From Proluteimonas luteida (lineage in GTDB: Bacteria; Pseudomonadota; Gammaproteobacteria; Xanthomonadales; Xanthomonadaceae): a stretch of 64,000 bases of DNA. Positions 38,301 through 46,830 of this stretch are shown in pieces. Every line of letters starts with the position of its first letter. The stretch's first letter is position 1. The stretch is from assembly GCF_021191695.1 (NCBI RefSeq), contig NZ_JAIWPT010000005.1, positions 62,001 through 126,000 on the forward strand. The letters are read 5' to 3'. The position numbers and the translations under genes were made by a program. The notes beneath the pieces are model-generated. The model was given only the letters and a program-made list of their open reading frames with translations, was not told the DNA's origin and ran no database searches.

Positions 38301-40867
38301 TCGAGGGCACGGCCGACCTGAGCGGGACTGAAGCCACTCGATATCCCCCCGACGACCAGGCCGAAGGTACTGTCGAATGGAGGTTTCCTTGACTTGTCGG
38401 CGATCTGGCCGAGGCGCGACCCGTTCCACAGTACCGACCAGTAGTCGGAGTTGCATTCGACGGACAAGTACGGGACCTGGTCGACACCCGCAGGTCCACC
38501 GGGAGCTTGCAGTGACATGACCAATAGGTCCGGTATGCAGTCGGGATCCAGGATGCTCGCTGCAGGGCAAGGCATTGGGTCATCGCCTTCTACCGCGTCG
38601 TACAGCACTTCTTGTGCCAGGCAATGCCAGGCTAGGCGCAAGGGATGCAGCGGGGAGAGGATGATTGCATCGGGCACGCGAGCAAGCGTGCGACCATCGG
38701 CTTCCCTGGGACACACTGCAATGACGTCGACCCAGCAGGCGATGGCTCGATCCGCGGCGAGCCATGCGGCATAGCCATCGAGGTAGTTTTCCAACAAGGT
38801 ACGGAAATCGGAATCCCGGGAGAGCCACTTGCCAAGGGGAGCTGACTCGAGGAGGCCTGCCTCGTCGCTGGTCTTTCGTATCCGGTCGGCGATCTTGAGC
38901 CGGGCTTCCACAAAGCCTGGCGGTGGCACGAATAGCGAGGCCTCGGGCCTTGGATCGTGGAGGAATCGGGCTTCCGAGAGGATCGGGCCGGAAGGTGATT
39001 CCCAGTCTGGCGAGGCCCACTTGGATACGTAGTCATCGGAAAGGGCCAAGGGAACGAAGGACCTGCCGATGTTCTGCTCGTCGAGCATCCATGCCTGGAG
39101 GCTCGACGAGCGGGCATGGCGATCAAGTTGCACGATAGCCTTTGTGTCGAACTTCTCCAGATGGCGGCGGTTGAGCTTGATAAGGCGCTCGAACTCGCTC
39201 CTGCATCCTTCCTCCCTGGCTTCCTGGCAAGTTACATAGACCCGGCATGTCTCCATCCCGCGGCCGGGTGCCTGGAAGGAGACGTCGAGCTGGTAGTTGC
39301 TGTCGGCATCGATCTCCACCTGGTAGCCACCGTCCTTGGCCGGGTGTAGTTGGAGTACTTGCGGGGCCTCCATGGCTTGCTCGGTTGCATCGTCGGGGAT
39401 TCCCTTTGCATGTGCCACGGCGACGCCCGGGGACACGAGGAGGAGGAGCTCGTAGCGTCCCGGGCCAGGGACCGAGAGCATGGTTTCCCAGTCGGCGCGG
39501 CCGTTGCCCTTGCGCGGTTTCTTGGGCAGCGAAAGCTTGGTTGCCAACCTGGACGTGACGAGGACGCCTGGCTGCCAGCTGGCGAGCGAGACGACCCTGG
39601 CAGTGGCAGTCTTCCGCCCGGGGGCGGTTGCCTTGTAGCTTGCCGGGGAGCGCTGGCTGCCTGGGGGAGGAGCATCGTGGAGGGTTGAAGTCCCTTCCAC
39701 CTGGATCATGGTCCCGGTCTTGCCCAGGGACCCGCCGGCAAGCAATACCTCCACGGGCATGCCTTCTTCCGGCGTGCTCGCGGATATGGAGAGGTCCGCG
39801 CCGGACAGGACGATGGCTGGCATCCCCTTGGCAATAGGGAGGATGGCATTCGTGCAGGTGATCGAGAGGTCGCCTGCTTGCTCATCGGGTTCTTCCGCGA
39901 GGAGCTCTGACCAGCACTCGCTCGTCAAGGCCAGCCACCACGAAGGTGGAGGCTCTAGCTCGAGGGTATCCGAGGGCAGGTAGAAGGCTGGCGCGGCTCG
40001 CTCGAAGGCCGTCGGTATCTCGCACCTAGCCTGTATGTGCGAAAGGAATGTCTGGAGCGCCTGGTTCACTGGCTCAGGAGCCGTGGCCGTGCTTGCTAGC
40101 CGGTCGATGGCAGTCTTGAATCCGTCGGCCATCTCGTCGGCGATCTTATCCAGGACGCCGAGCTGTACCTTGGCCGCGATGCCCCCGTCCTGCATGGGAG
40201 GCACCCCACAGGCAAGCGCTAGCGCTGAGCCCGGCTGCAGGCCCTGCGGTTCGTCGTGGATCGAGTAGAGGCGCGACAAGAGCTGCCATGGCCCTTTGCC
40301 GGGCACTGCATCGTCGACTGCCGCGGATGCCCGTTCGACAAGCTGCCTGGCGTCGTCAATGTAGTCGTCGGTGACACCCGCGCCCTTGAGTCCCCGGGTG
40401 ACCAGCGACTGGATGAACCCATCTTCCCACCATGCTTCGAACGTCGCATGACCGGTGTTGTTGGAGGCGTTCATGCCGAACTCCTCCGTCGTCGATGCCA
40501 CGGACCTGTTGCTGTGTTGTCCCGGCGGCATGAGGGCAACGAAACTGGCTGTGCTGGGATCGTTGCGGACGTGCAGGAGATGGCTTTCGTCGCACTTCCC
40601 TGATTCGCCGATTCCAGGGTTGGCCCCGGGAACCTGGCCAGGCGGGAGCTGCAGCAAGACCGGCAGGACAGCCTCGGCGCTGGTGGGACCATGCGCGACG
40701 AATATCCCGCCAGGGGCAGCGAGTTCGTCGAAGACCTTCTCGAGGATTTCCAGCGGTGGCCCATGGAAGACAAAGCGGGATTCCAGCTTGCCGCCTACTT
40801 GTTCTCGGGTTGCTGCCTGGACCTTGTCCCGGATGATGCTGGCGAGGGTATGTACGAGCCTCTTCAT
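35339..40867 (-). CDS. Giant HerA/FtsK-type ATPase with a PD-(D/E)xK motif, DptH-like
   Basis: The 1842-residue protein has a large unrecognised N-terminal two thirds. A nuclease-like motif follows, with Asp1221 (RPDLLVIG) and Glu1242-Val-Lys1244 in PVEVKCR. The C-terminal translocase has Walker A GVVGDLGTGKTQLL (GKT at 1506-1508), LVFDYKRDYS, a Walker B-like SYLLVDEADNI and an ASQYLRHF sensor as in VirD4/HerA proteins. Size, C-terminal ATPase and gene order recall DptH of phosphorothioation-dependent restriction. It should be the DNA-tracking and cutting component. Its ATG overlaps the previous stop. Homology to DptH is my inference and no profile search was possible. A Druantia component is an alternative. 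Confidence 0.7.
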   Translation of the reverse strand: MKRLVHTLASIIRDKVQAATREQVGGKLESRFVFHGPPLEILEKVFDELAAPGGIFVAHGPTSAEAVLPVLLQLPPGQVPGANPGIGESGKCDESHLLHVRNDPSTASFVALMPPGQHSNRSVASTTEEFGMNASNNTGHATFEAWWEDGFIQSLVTRGLKGAGVTDDYIDDARQLVERASAAVDDAVPGKGPWQLLSRLYSIHDEPQGLQPGSALALACGVPPMQDGGIAAKVQLGVLDKIADEMADGFKTAIDRLASTATAPEPVNQALQTFLSHIQARCEIPTAFERAAPAFYLPSDTLELEPPPSWWLALTSECWSELLAEEPDEQAGDLSITCTNAILPIAKGMPAIVLSGADLSISASTPEEGMPVEVLLAGGSLGKTGTMIQVEGTSTLHDAPPPGSQRSPASYKATAPGRKTATARVVSLASWQPGVLVTSRLATKLSLPKKPRKGNGRADWETMLSVPGPGRYELLLLVSPGVAVAHAKGIPDDATEQAMEAPQVLQLHPAKDGGYQVEIDADSNYQLDVSFQAPGRGMETCRVYVTCQEAREEGCRSEFERLIKLNRRHLEKFDTKAIVQLDRHARSSSLQAWMLDEQNIGRSFVPLALSDDYVSKWASPDWESPSGPILSEARFLHDPRPEASLFVPPPGFVEARLKIADRIRKTSDEAGLLESAPLGKWLSRDSDFRTLLENYLDGYAAWLAADRAIACWVDVIAVCPREADGRTLARVPDAIILSPLHPLRLAWHCLAQEVLYDAVEGDDPMPCPAASILDPDCIPDLLVMSLQAPGGPAGVDQVPYLSVECNSDYWSVLWNGSRLGQIADKSRKPPFDSTFGLVVGGISSGFSPAQVGRALEDVSDLLAAKPIVSLVVSSGGGATDACNEGLATWCTRRFGNGDVRATMQGIGPRILEVFDTRPDSSRPDQAMVANLSEDTDNHVRWFDKQPAGSKPDLGIIAQLDSAQPESTTVGMRSPLGTGGLIRHRIRRQLHGAFLSESRQGLPAPPSGEVFADKVAHCISALEGGQDTAIGLQFAPNVHAVSSMLEEKKAGFVAVSSSAIDPACFLGGWIKGTYLWDYDLPSYSHRAGDTNGYYLLSQVRDADRDALARVLRPLPGCSQLGDGQIEQILLEVARRGIPTVRGLSGDDSGATGDLGLFLAVRLLQDQFRMSGNLNSILPVLSGSPGDASIAIIVPVDPFRGYLADLARSLGKERKEASLSRPDLLVIGLRVGNGPVRIRLTPVEVKCRQQGNTLSPRDAREALGQAKALSSLFKEMEQHAAKSLAWKLAYQHLLLSMVGFGLRVYSQHVLAKEQTGRWASYHERIAAAMLGPTSEITIDDSGRLIVVDGSSTSNALDHDGDGFHESISVSPQDAGRIVGGDAQGFYETVRAKVGDWRLLPPGHTASTASPPVTARPPEDDGTDMPPPAPEPDTLGAASGDGITQGQPPGLHPRARTGTTISSQIPADGIVLSIGRTVDGFEPRPLALNVSDTRLNHLNIGVVGDLGTGKTQLLKSLIFQIATASRENRGIKPRFLVFDYKRDYSSPEFIEATGARVVRPTRLPLNLFDTSSMGESVAPWLDRFRFFADVLDKVYSGIGPVQRDKLKGAVRGAYDACTTEGRPPTIYDVHAEYRKLLAGKSDSPMAIIDDLVDMEVFEKDPAKTKPFDKFLDGIVVISLDAMGQDDRSKNMLVAIMLNMFYENMLRTPKRPFVGTDPQLRVVDSYLLVDEADNIMRYEFDVLRKLLLQGREFGTGVILASQYLRHFKTATTDYRDPLLTWFIHKVPNVTPAELGALGFTADLGELSERVKTLPNHHCLYKTASVAGEVIRGLPFYELARNGSSGA

Positions 40868-42396
40868 GCTTCCTTGTCCATGGCCTGGCTAGCGGGGAAG
40901 GGAGGGAGCAGCAGCATCCCGCTCTCGGCGTCCGGGCTGTCCAGTACGAGCCCCAGCATCCTGAGCTGGTGGCCTAGGTCGTTCCGCGCGATATCCTGCC
41001 GGTCCACGACGATGCCGTAGGCCGCCAGGTGCTGGCTCAGCCTGTGGATCGAGCGAGGGCCTCCCATACCGGCGAGGGCGCAGTGGACAAGCGCGAGCAC
41101 GGCGACGGGCCCCAGCGAGACGATCCATGGGCTGGACGGGCTGCTGCCCTTCTTCCTTAGCACATAGCCCTGGTCGTATCCCCGTAGCAACTGGACGGCG
41201 GTCTGGCGTTGGCCCAGTGTGTGCCGTGCGAACTCGAGTAGGTTGTCGCCGATACCTTTCCTGCAGTTCAGTGCCCGGGCCTCCTGCTCGCGGATGTCAG
41301 CAAGCGTGGCTACGATCCCGGTGTCCGCGAGTGCTTGCCGGTTGTCGCGTACGTGCTGGCACAGCCTGGTGATGCCTTCGCTCGATGAAATATCCCCGTC
41401 GTAGGGGAACCCCAGGTCAGACAGCGACCATAGGATTGCGTTTATCCCCAGGCGTGCCGACAGGTAGCCGGATGCCTTGTCCTTCAACCCTTGCAAGGCC
41501 TTGCCCCCATAGGTCATGTACTGGACGTCGTCCGGGAAGACCGTGCCTCGCGTGTCGCTGGCCCCGGCAGGGCCGTTCCCGGCAAGGGTATCGGAAAGGC
41601 AGCGCCATATCCTTGCGTGCACGTCGCATAGCCATGTCACATGCGCCACGGCGGCAAGCCGGAGGACGGCCTCCAGCAGGCTTGTCCATTGCCGGCGGGT
41701 CATGGCTTGTTTGGCCTCGATGAGCGCGTTCAGGTCCTTCACGAATTGCTGGGCTGGCATGAACCGCACGCCGTCGAAGTCATCGGTCGACAGGTTGGCA
41801 ACTTCCGCCTGGGGTACCGGAGCCGCTTGCCAGGGCGCAGGGTTGCCCCACGCGCCGGTTTCCTGCTCGAGCCAACGGGCAAAGACATCATCCTGCCCAT
41901 CGACGCTCAGGGCTGCGAAGAGTGCTCCCCAGAGAGCCTGGGCAGACCCGGGATCCCGGGAACCAAGCCAGACCATGCGCCGCACGAGGTTGCCGGCAGG
42001 CCATGAGTTGCTGCTAAGGCGGGCCGAACCGGAAAAGAGTGCCAGCGAAGGAACCAGCGGGGTCACCTGCAGGAACCGCTTGGCGGACTGGTTGGGGAGC
42101 TTTGGGCTCTCGAGCACGCCATGCAGGACCGCGTTCCAGTCTTCCACGCCTAGAGTCGAGCCGCTTGGCGGAGGCTGCCGCCTGTCGCGCCGTTTCTGAA
42201 GTCTTTGCTCGAGGTCGCGACCAGCTGGTGGAACACTACCCTCGCTGATGGATTCGAAGCCGATAGTGCGATAGAGGGCAGCGACCAGCACCTCGGAACT
42301 CGCATATTCCGGTGCGGGGCTCATGGCAAGCGCGGAATCCTTGTATGTCGAGTGGGACTTCTTCCAAGGGGATTGCCTGAACTCTGCAAGTGTCAT
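40864..42396 (-). CDS. Unknown 510-residue cassette protein, DptG position
   Basis: I recognise no motif in this protein. It has no P-loop, signal peptide or membrane segment, is rich in helices with many Trp and Leu (VTWLCDVHARIWRCLSDTL), and ends with an acidic/hydrophobic tail. The C-terminal 90 residues (GPRSIHRLSQHLAAYGIVVDR) look like a winged-helix DNA-binding fold. It is overlapped by ATGA at both ends, so it is translated together with both neighbours and is probably part of their complex. In dpt operons the middle gene, dptG, is likewise a motif-poor protein of this size. Confidence 0.6.
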   Translation of the reverse strand: MTLAEFRQSPWKKSHSTYKDSALAMSPAPEYASSEVLVAALYRTIGFESISEGSVPPAGRDLEQRLQKRRDRRQPPPSGSTLGVEDWNAVLHGVLESPKLPNQSAKRFLQVTPLVPSLALFSGSARLSSNSWPAGNLVRRMVWLGSRDPGSAQALWGALFAALSVDGQDDVFARWLEQETGAWGNPAPWQAAPVPQAEVANLSTDDFDGVRFMPAQQFVKDLNALIEAKQAMTRRQWTSLLEAVLRLAAVAHVTWLCDVHARIWRCLSDTLAGNGPAGASDTRGTVFPDDVQYMTYGGKALQGLKDKASGYLSARLGINAILWSLSDLGFPYDGDISSSEGITRLCQHVRDNRQALADTGIVATLADIREQEARALNCRKGIGDNLLEFARHTLGQRQTAVQLLRGYDQGYVLRKKGSSPSSPWIVSLGPVAVLALVHCALAGMGGPRSIHRLSQHLAAYGIVVDRQDIARNDLGHQLRMLGLVLDSPDAESGMLLLPPFPASQAMDKEA

Positions 42397-44525
42397 GCCT
42401 GGCCCTCTGCTGCGACGGATACGAAGCTACCGTCCCAGGAAGTGCCGACCTCGGTGCCATCCATGCCGATCCTGATCCGAGCATCTGGAAGCAAGTCGGG
42501 GTCTCTCACGATCGGGCCCGACAGCCTTGCCTTGGTCGTGTCGAGCAAGGCAACGACGGTACGGGGCAGCGAGGCCTGGGAAAGTCCCCGCTCCAGTTCC
42601 TTGACGGCCTTGAACAGGTCGTATGTGAGGGCGATGGGCTGCAGGGAATGGCCTTTCCCGACTTCGAGGAAACGGATCGGGGAGCGCGGTCGCCCGTTCG
42701 TGGGGAGGTGACGCGCCCTGACCGGCTGGACTGGCACGACGAGGATCGCCTGTCTCTGTTTTGGCGGGAGTGGCTGCCCGAAAGTAGTAGTAAGGGAAAC
42801 CTCGAAATCCTGGCCAGGGTTCAACAGGCTCCTTACTTGCTTGGCAACCTCGAAGAGCCGTTGGCCCCGGTCATCTTCTTCTACTACTTGCTGGAAGGCC
42901 TCTAGCACTTGGATGTCGGAAACGACCGCCGAGCGTGTACAAACGCTGCGCCGGACGAGGCGGCAGGCAAAGTCTCGCAGGACTCGCTGCATGCGACTTG
43001 CTGCCGCCGGATTTCTCCGGCGGATGGCAGGGGAGGAAAGCAGGTCGTCTGCGCCGGCCAGCCTGCGTAGCAAGTCGAGCTCGGTCCTTGCCAGAACTTG
43101 GTACCTGCGGACGAAGTCGATGCCTCCTGCAATGGAGCGGCTGAACCTCGTGTCTAGTTCGCCCAGTAGTACCTTGCTGCGCCCGCTCACCTCTATCTCG
43201 AGGTCCGGGCTGGCCATGGCTGGGTCCAGCAGGTCTACCAGGCTTTCCAGCAAGGGGGCGATCGCCGCGGGCAGGTATGAGCCCTTGCGTTCCTGGAGGA
43301 AGTACTGGAGGCCGAACAGGGCTCGTGCCTCGCTCGTACCCTTGTCGAGTCCAAGATCCTTGATGCCTTGCTGCAAGATACCGGCGGCTTCCGGGTTCCA
43401 ACGGTGGAAAAGTGCATGCTGGTAGCGGGAGGCCGCGAGGTAGAAAGCGGCGGTCAGTTGCTGTCGCCGTGGCTTGCTTGCCCGCTCTCCCGCCTTGTCT
43501 AGTTCGAGTAGATGGGCGGCCCGCTGACACGGGTCGCCCTGCTGGCCTTGCCCTGCAGGGGGATTGCCTGCCAACAGGTAGGAGACCAACGAGAACAGGT
43601 CACGGAAGCTCCAGCGCTTGCCACTAGCCAGCTCGTACCAACGGAGGATTCGGATCAATGCCGCGCGGGGTTCTTCGCGGACGAGCAACGCTTGGCTATG
43701 GCAGAAGGGACAGGCATCGCTGGCGGGGCATTCGCCTGGCTCCAGCCAATACGCAGGAGCGGTGGCGTATGCAAGGAGCGCTTGGGCTGGGGAGGGAAGT
43801 CCGTCCTCCGGGCTAACCAGCAATGACTCGGCATCCATGGGCCAGGCAGCGACTTCTGGGAAGCCATCGAGTGGCCAGCACGAGAGGGCCGTGGACGATA
43901 GGCTGACAGAGCGGGTGACGGTCTCCAGCAATCTGCAAGCCTCGCCTAGTCCGTGGTCGAGAGCATGGATCAATGCATCGTCGAGGACGCCACGGTTCAC
44001 GCAGCACAGGTAGTACTGCTCACTGGGCCCCTCCAGCAGTGCACTCAACTCCTGGACTAGTAGCGCCGGGGCTCCTTGTCCTTCGTGCCCCGCGGTGGCG
44101 GATGCGTCCTGCACGATGGAGAGCCGCATTGGCCGTGGAATGGATGCAAGGCCGCCTGCGTCGACATCGACAACCCTTGCGACAGGTTGCCCGGGAGGCG
44201 GATGGAACCGTATGGAGAGCTCTTCCACGAGCTTGCCACCTGCCGCCAGATCCTTGTCCAGGCAATTGATGGTGTGTTCGATTGCCTCGGTCTTTCCGTT
44301 TCCTGGCCCGCCAACGAGTAGCAATATCCGAGGCGCGCCATGAGTCCCGGATGTGATTTCCTCGACCCATGACTCAAGCCGCGAGATCAAGTGGGTCCTC
44401 AGTAGTTCCCGGGCAGGTCTGCCGCTAGCAGGATCGAACAGCCGCTTGACCCCGCCGGAATGGTGTCCGGCCCATTCGAGGAGATCCCTTGGGAACCTAG
44501 CATCCGGCTTCGCTGTGCAATCCAT
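42393..44525 (-). CDS. P-loop ATPase of the cassette, DptF-like position
   Basis: The 710-residue protein has a clear Walker A GGPGNGKT at residues 72-79, a candidate Walker B in the ARVVDVDAGG/RLSIVQDAS region, and a cysteine knot GECPASDACPFCH (about residues 270-282) that could bind zinc. The rest is helical with many arginines (RRYQVLARTELDLLRRL). The AAA-like N-terminus with GGPGNGKTEAIEH is suited to a regulatory ATPase. It starts 24 bases after the methyltransferase gene and its stop overlaps the next start. Resemblance to DptF is suggested by fold, size range and order, not by alignment. Confidence 0.65.
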   Translation of the reverse strand: MDCTAKPDARFPRDLLEWAGHHSGGVKRLFDPASGRPARELLRTHLISRLESWVEEITSGTHGAPRILLLVGGPGNGKTEAIEHTINCLDKDLAAGGKLVEELSIRFHPPPGQPVARVVDVDAGGLASIPRPMRLSIVQDASATAGHEGQGAPALLVQELSALLEGPSEQYYLCCVNRGVLDDALIHALDHGLGEACRLLETVTRSVSLSSTALSCWPLDGFPEVAAWPMDAESLLVSPEDGLPSPAQALLAYATAPAYWLEPGECPASDACPFCHSQALLVREEPRAALIRILRWYELASGKRWSFRDLFSLVSYLLAGNPPAGQGQQGDPCQRAAHLLELDKAGERASKPRRQQLTAAFYLAASRYQHALFHRWNPEAAGILQQGIKDLGLDKGTSEARALFGLQYFLQERKGSYLPAAIAPLLESLVDLLDPAMASPDLEIEVSGRSKVLLGELDTRFSRSIAGGIDFVRRYQVLARTELDLLRRLAGADDLLSSPAIRRRNPAAASRMQRVLRDFACRLVRRSVCTRSAVVSDIQVLEAFQQVVEEDDRGQRLFEVAKQVRSLLNPGQDFEVSLTTTFGQPLPPKQRQAILVVPVQPVRARHLPTNGRPRSPIRFLEVGKGHSLQPIALTYDLFKAVKELERGLSQASLPRTVVALLDTTKARLSGPIVRDPDLLPDARIRIGMDGTEVGTSWDGSFVSVAAEGQA

Positions 44526-44549
44526 GTACTCCCCCTTCCTTCGCTTCTT

Positions 44550-45887
44550 CTATGCCATGGCAACCATGGGTTCTTGCTGGTGCGCAACGTTGGCCTGCGC
44601 GTGATGCACGGATGCATGCTCCAACATGTCTAGGATGGATACGACGGCAAGGCCGATGGCCTCAGCGAGCAAGGGCGGCACTGCATTGCCTACCTGGGTA
44701 TAGCGCGGGCATTCCTTGGTGCGCCGTTTCCCCCCCGTCGTGAACTTGCCGCGGAAACGGAACCAGTCCGGGAAGCTCTGCAGCCGGGCACTCTCCCTCA
44801 CGGTGAGTATCCTGGGCTCCGAGTAGTGGAGGACATCGTCCGGCAAGGTCGTGATCGTCGGGGCAGGTTCCGAGGGCGACATTGGGTATATGCGGTGTTT
44901 CTTGAGGCCGAACCTTGCCCGGCTTATCTCGTTCATTCGCACTCCTTGTTCGCACTCGCGGATGATCTTCTTGAAGCGTGCCCGGACATCATCCCTGTGC
45001 CTTGCCAGACGCATACTATCCATGGCATCGCTCCGGCAATGCTTGTGCATTACCCGCTGGTAGTTTGTCTGTGGCCCGAGATAAAAAGCCTCCTCGAAGC
45101 CTTTGCGGGAGAAGGGGTCCGTGCAAGGCCGGGTCAATGTCTGTTCGACCAAGAGGTCGGATATCGCATCCTGCGCGGAGACTGGCTTTATCCGCGGCAA
45201 GCCGCGTCTGGAGAGCATCTCGAGCCGCATGGCCTCAAGTGCCTTGAAGGCATGCATGATGCCCTCGTCTAGCTTGGAGGCAAGGGGCTTCTTGATTCCA
45301 ATGACGATTAGCCGCGAGCGGCGCTGGGGTACGCCAAACCGGGAGGCGTCCACGATCTCGCCATGGACATCGTATCCGACGGCCTCGAGACTTCTCTTGA
45401 GCTTGTCGTAGTAGGATTCTGCTGCCTGTCCTTGGGCTTCTTCTTCCCCATCCTTGCTGGAATGGGCAACCTTCATTCCTGGTACGTTCTCCAAGACCAG
45501 GATGGAGGGCTTGATGGTGTCGACGACCTGGACGTACTTCTCGAACAGCTGGTTGCGGGGGTCGTCCTCCCGCCGGCGGCCTGCGAAGCTAAATCCTTGG
45601 CATGGGGGGCCCCCTGCAAGCACCTGGACCGTGCCTTGCAGGCCGGTAAGGTCTGCATGGTGCTTGTCTAGCAAGTCATCGATCCCCCAGGCCTGCTTCT
45701 CCAGCCAGGACGGCCAGTCGAACCTGCCAATGGGGACTTCCCGGTCACCTAGGAAGTTGTCTGAGAACGTATCGAATGCCATCGGGTCGCGCTCTACGGC
45801 GAACCGGCCTTGGAGGCCAGCCATGGAAAGGCCTAGCGACAAGCCGCCACAGCCTGAGAAGAGGTCTACGAACTTGTACTTGGGCAT
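44550..45887 (-). CDS. DNA (cytosine-5-)-methyltransferase
   Basis: The 445-residue enzyme shows the standard C5 motif order: I (FVDLFSGCGGLSLG, 6-19), IV with catalytic Cys96 (GGPPCQGFS), VI (LENV, 133-135), VIII (PQRRSR, 188-192), then a target-recognition region, TITT, and motif X (YTQVGNAVPP). It should place 5-methylcytosine in a sequence I cannot predict. ATG at 45887 puts motif I at the N-terminus; in-frame ATGs further upstream, as far as 46052, are unlikely starts. It is the first gene of the cassette and presumably marks self DNA. Confidence 0.92.
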   Translation of the reverse strand: MPKYKFVDLFSGCGGLSLGLSMAGLQGRFAVERDPMAFDTFSDNFLGDREVPIGRFDWPSWLEKQAWGIDDLLDKHHADLTGLQGTVQVLAGGPPCQGFSFAGRRREDDPRNQLFEKYVQVVDTIKPSILVLENVPGMKVAHSSKDGEEEAQGQAAESYYDKLKRSLEAVGYDVHGEIVDASRFGVPQRRSRLIVIGIKKPLASKLDEGIMHAFKALEAMRLEMLSRRGLPRIKPVSAQDAISDLLVEQTLTRPCTDPFSRKGFEEAFYLGPQTNYQRVMHKHCRSDAMDSMRLARHRDDVRARFKKIIRECEQGVRMNEISRARFGLKKHRIYPMSPSEPAPTITTLPDDVLHYSEPRILTVRESARLQSFPDWFRFRGKFTTGGKRRTKECPRYTQVGNAVPPLLAEAIGLAVVSILDMLEHASVHHAQANVAHQQEPMVAMA

Positions 45888-46529
45888 GCCGTGCCTTGTT
45901 TCGCCGACTTTTGGTTGCATGAGATGCTTGGGCAATCTGCAGTTGCCTTCTTGGCGAATAGGGCCATGGTTGGTGGAGAAATGTCTTGGCATTCCTGCCG
46001 TCCTAGGAGGTTCGCATGCTGGAAGAGACCTGGTACTCGATTGACCAGCCACGCGCCGAGTTCTTCCCGATTGTCTGGGCCATCCAGGGATGGAGCATCG
46101 CCCGCGAGGCAGTAAAAAGGCGCCGGCCGGGCGGCGGCAAGGTACGTCGCAGTATCGCTAGCGTGTTCACGCTGCCTCCCCGTGGAGCACGAATTCTACT
46201 CTAGCTTCCTTCTGGCATTGCATGTTCCGGGTAGGCTGTCGCGTGGCTCACCCAGAGCGTGGTTCACGGCAGTTGGGGCCGCGCACCATCATGGGTATCG
46301 GGGTTCTCAATGGTTGCGACTGGGCCGGTTGGCAAGGACTCCCTGGGTGTCGGTGTCTCCGCAAGTGGCGCGAGTGTAGCGCCGCCGAACGGTGTTCCGG
46401 CGGCGGTCATCATTGGTTTGCGGAGGTCGCCGGTGGGACCTGGCAGCTATCCGTGCTGCGTGTCAATCGCCTCTAGAACTGGCCCCGAGAATCTGGAAAT
46501 CCTATCGATGGCTGGGCCTACCGGCTTGA
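45888..46529. other. Non-coding or decayed stretch upstream of the methyltransferase
   Basis: I can support no gene in these 642 bases. Short plus-strand frames (for example 46016-46204, MLEETWYSIDQPRAEFFPIV) have no recognised content. The cassette promoter should lie in the first 150 bases. The rest may include decayed IS3 material continuous with the next feature. Confidence 0.35.
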
Positions 46530-46830
46530 GCCATGGGTACTGGGCAGCGTAGCGTCTACTTCGGCCAGCCCTCGCCCAAGATGCCGTTATGGCGCTGGAT
46601 CGACGAGTTGCACCTGGAACTGCCGTTGGCCGGTAGATGGATGCTGGATGCTGCGCGACCTGCTGGCCCGGGCGGCATCATCGTCTGCCACAAGCCCCGG
46701 GTCCCGCTGATGTGGAGATGGGATATCGAGGAGCTGTCCCGGGAGTTCGCGATGCCTGCGGAGTCGGCTTTGAACCCGATGACACCACTCGAGTACCTGT
46801 ACTGCGCGCCGGAAGCAATTACGCGTTGTT
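46530..46830 (+). pseudogene. Remnant of an IS3-family orfB transposase
   Basis: WRWIDELHLELPLAGRWML followed, in a shifted frame, by MLRDLLAR and then LMWRWDIEELSREFAMPAE. This is a decayed form of the IS3 OrfB start (IDELHLxxPFAGSRMLRDLL, then LMRRMGIEALYRRPN). Frame changes and missing residues show it is dead. The catalytic DDE part is absent. Confidence 0.6.

Noticed and set aside
35339..44525. Reading the cassette as Druantia type II or DISARM, both of which include a C5 methyltransferase
   Set aside because: I see no DEAH-type helicase, DUF1998 or phospholipase D motif. The large ATPase is of the HerA/FtsK kind with its P-loop near the C-terminus. Kept only as an alternative to test.
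35339..44525. Reading the cassette as a complete Dnd phosphorothioation system
   Set aside because: None of dndB, dndC, dndD or dndE is in the window; only the restriction-like half is resembled.
46016..46552. Several overlapping short plus-strand frames upstream of the IS3 remnant
   Set aside because: No consistent frame, no motifs and no clear ribosome sites; more likely decayed DNA.
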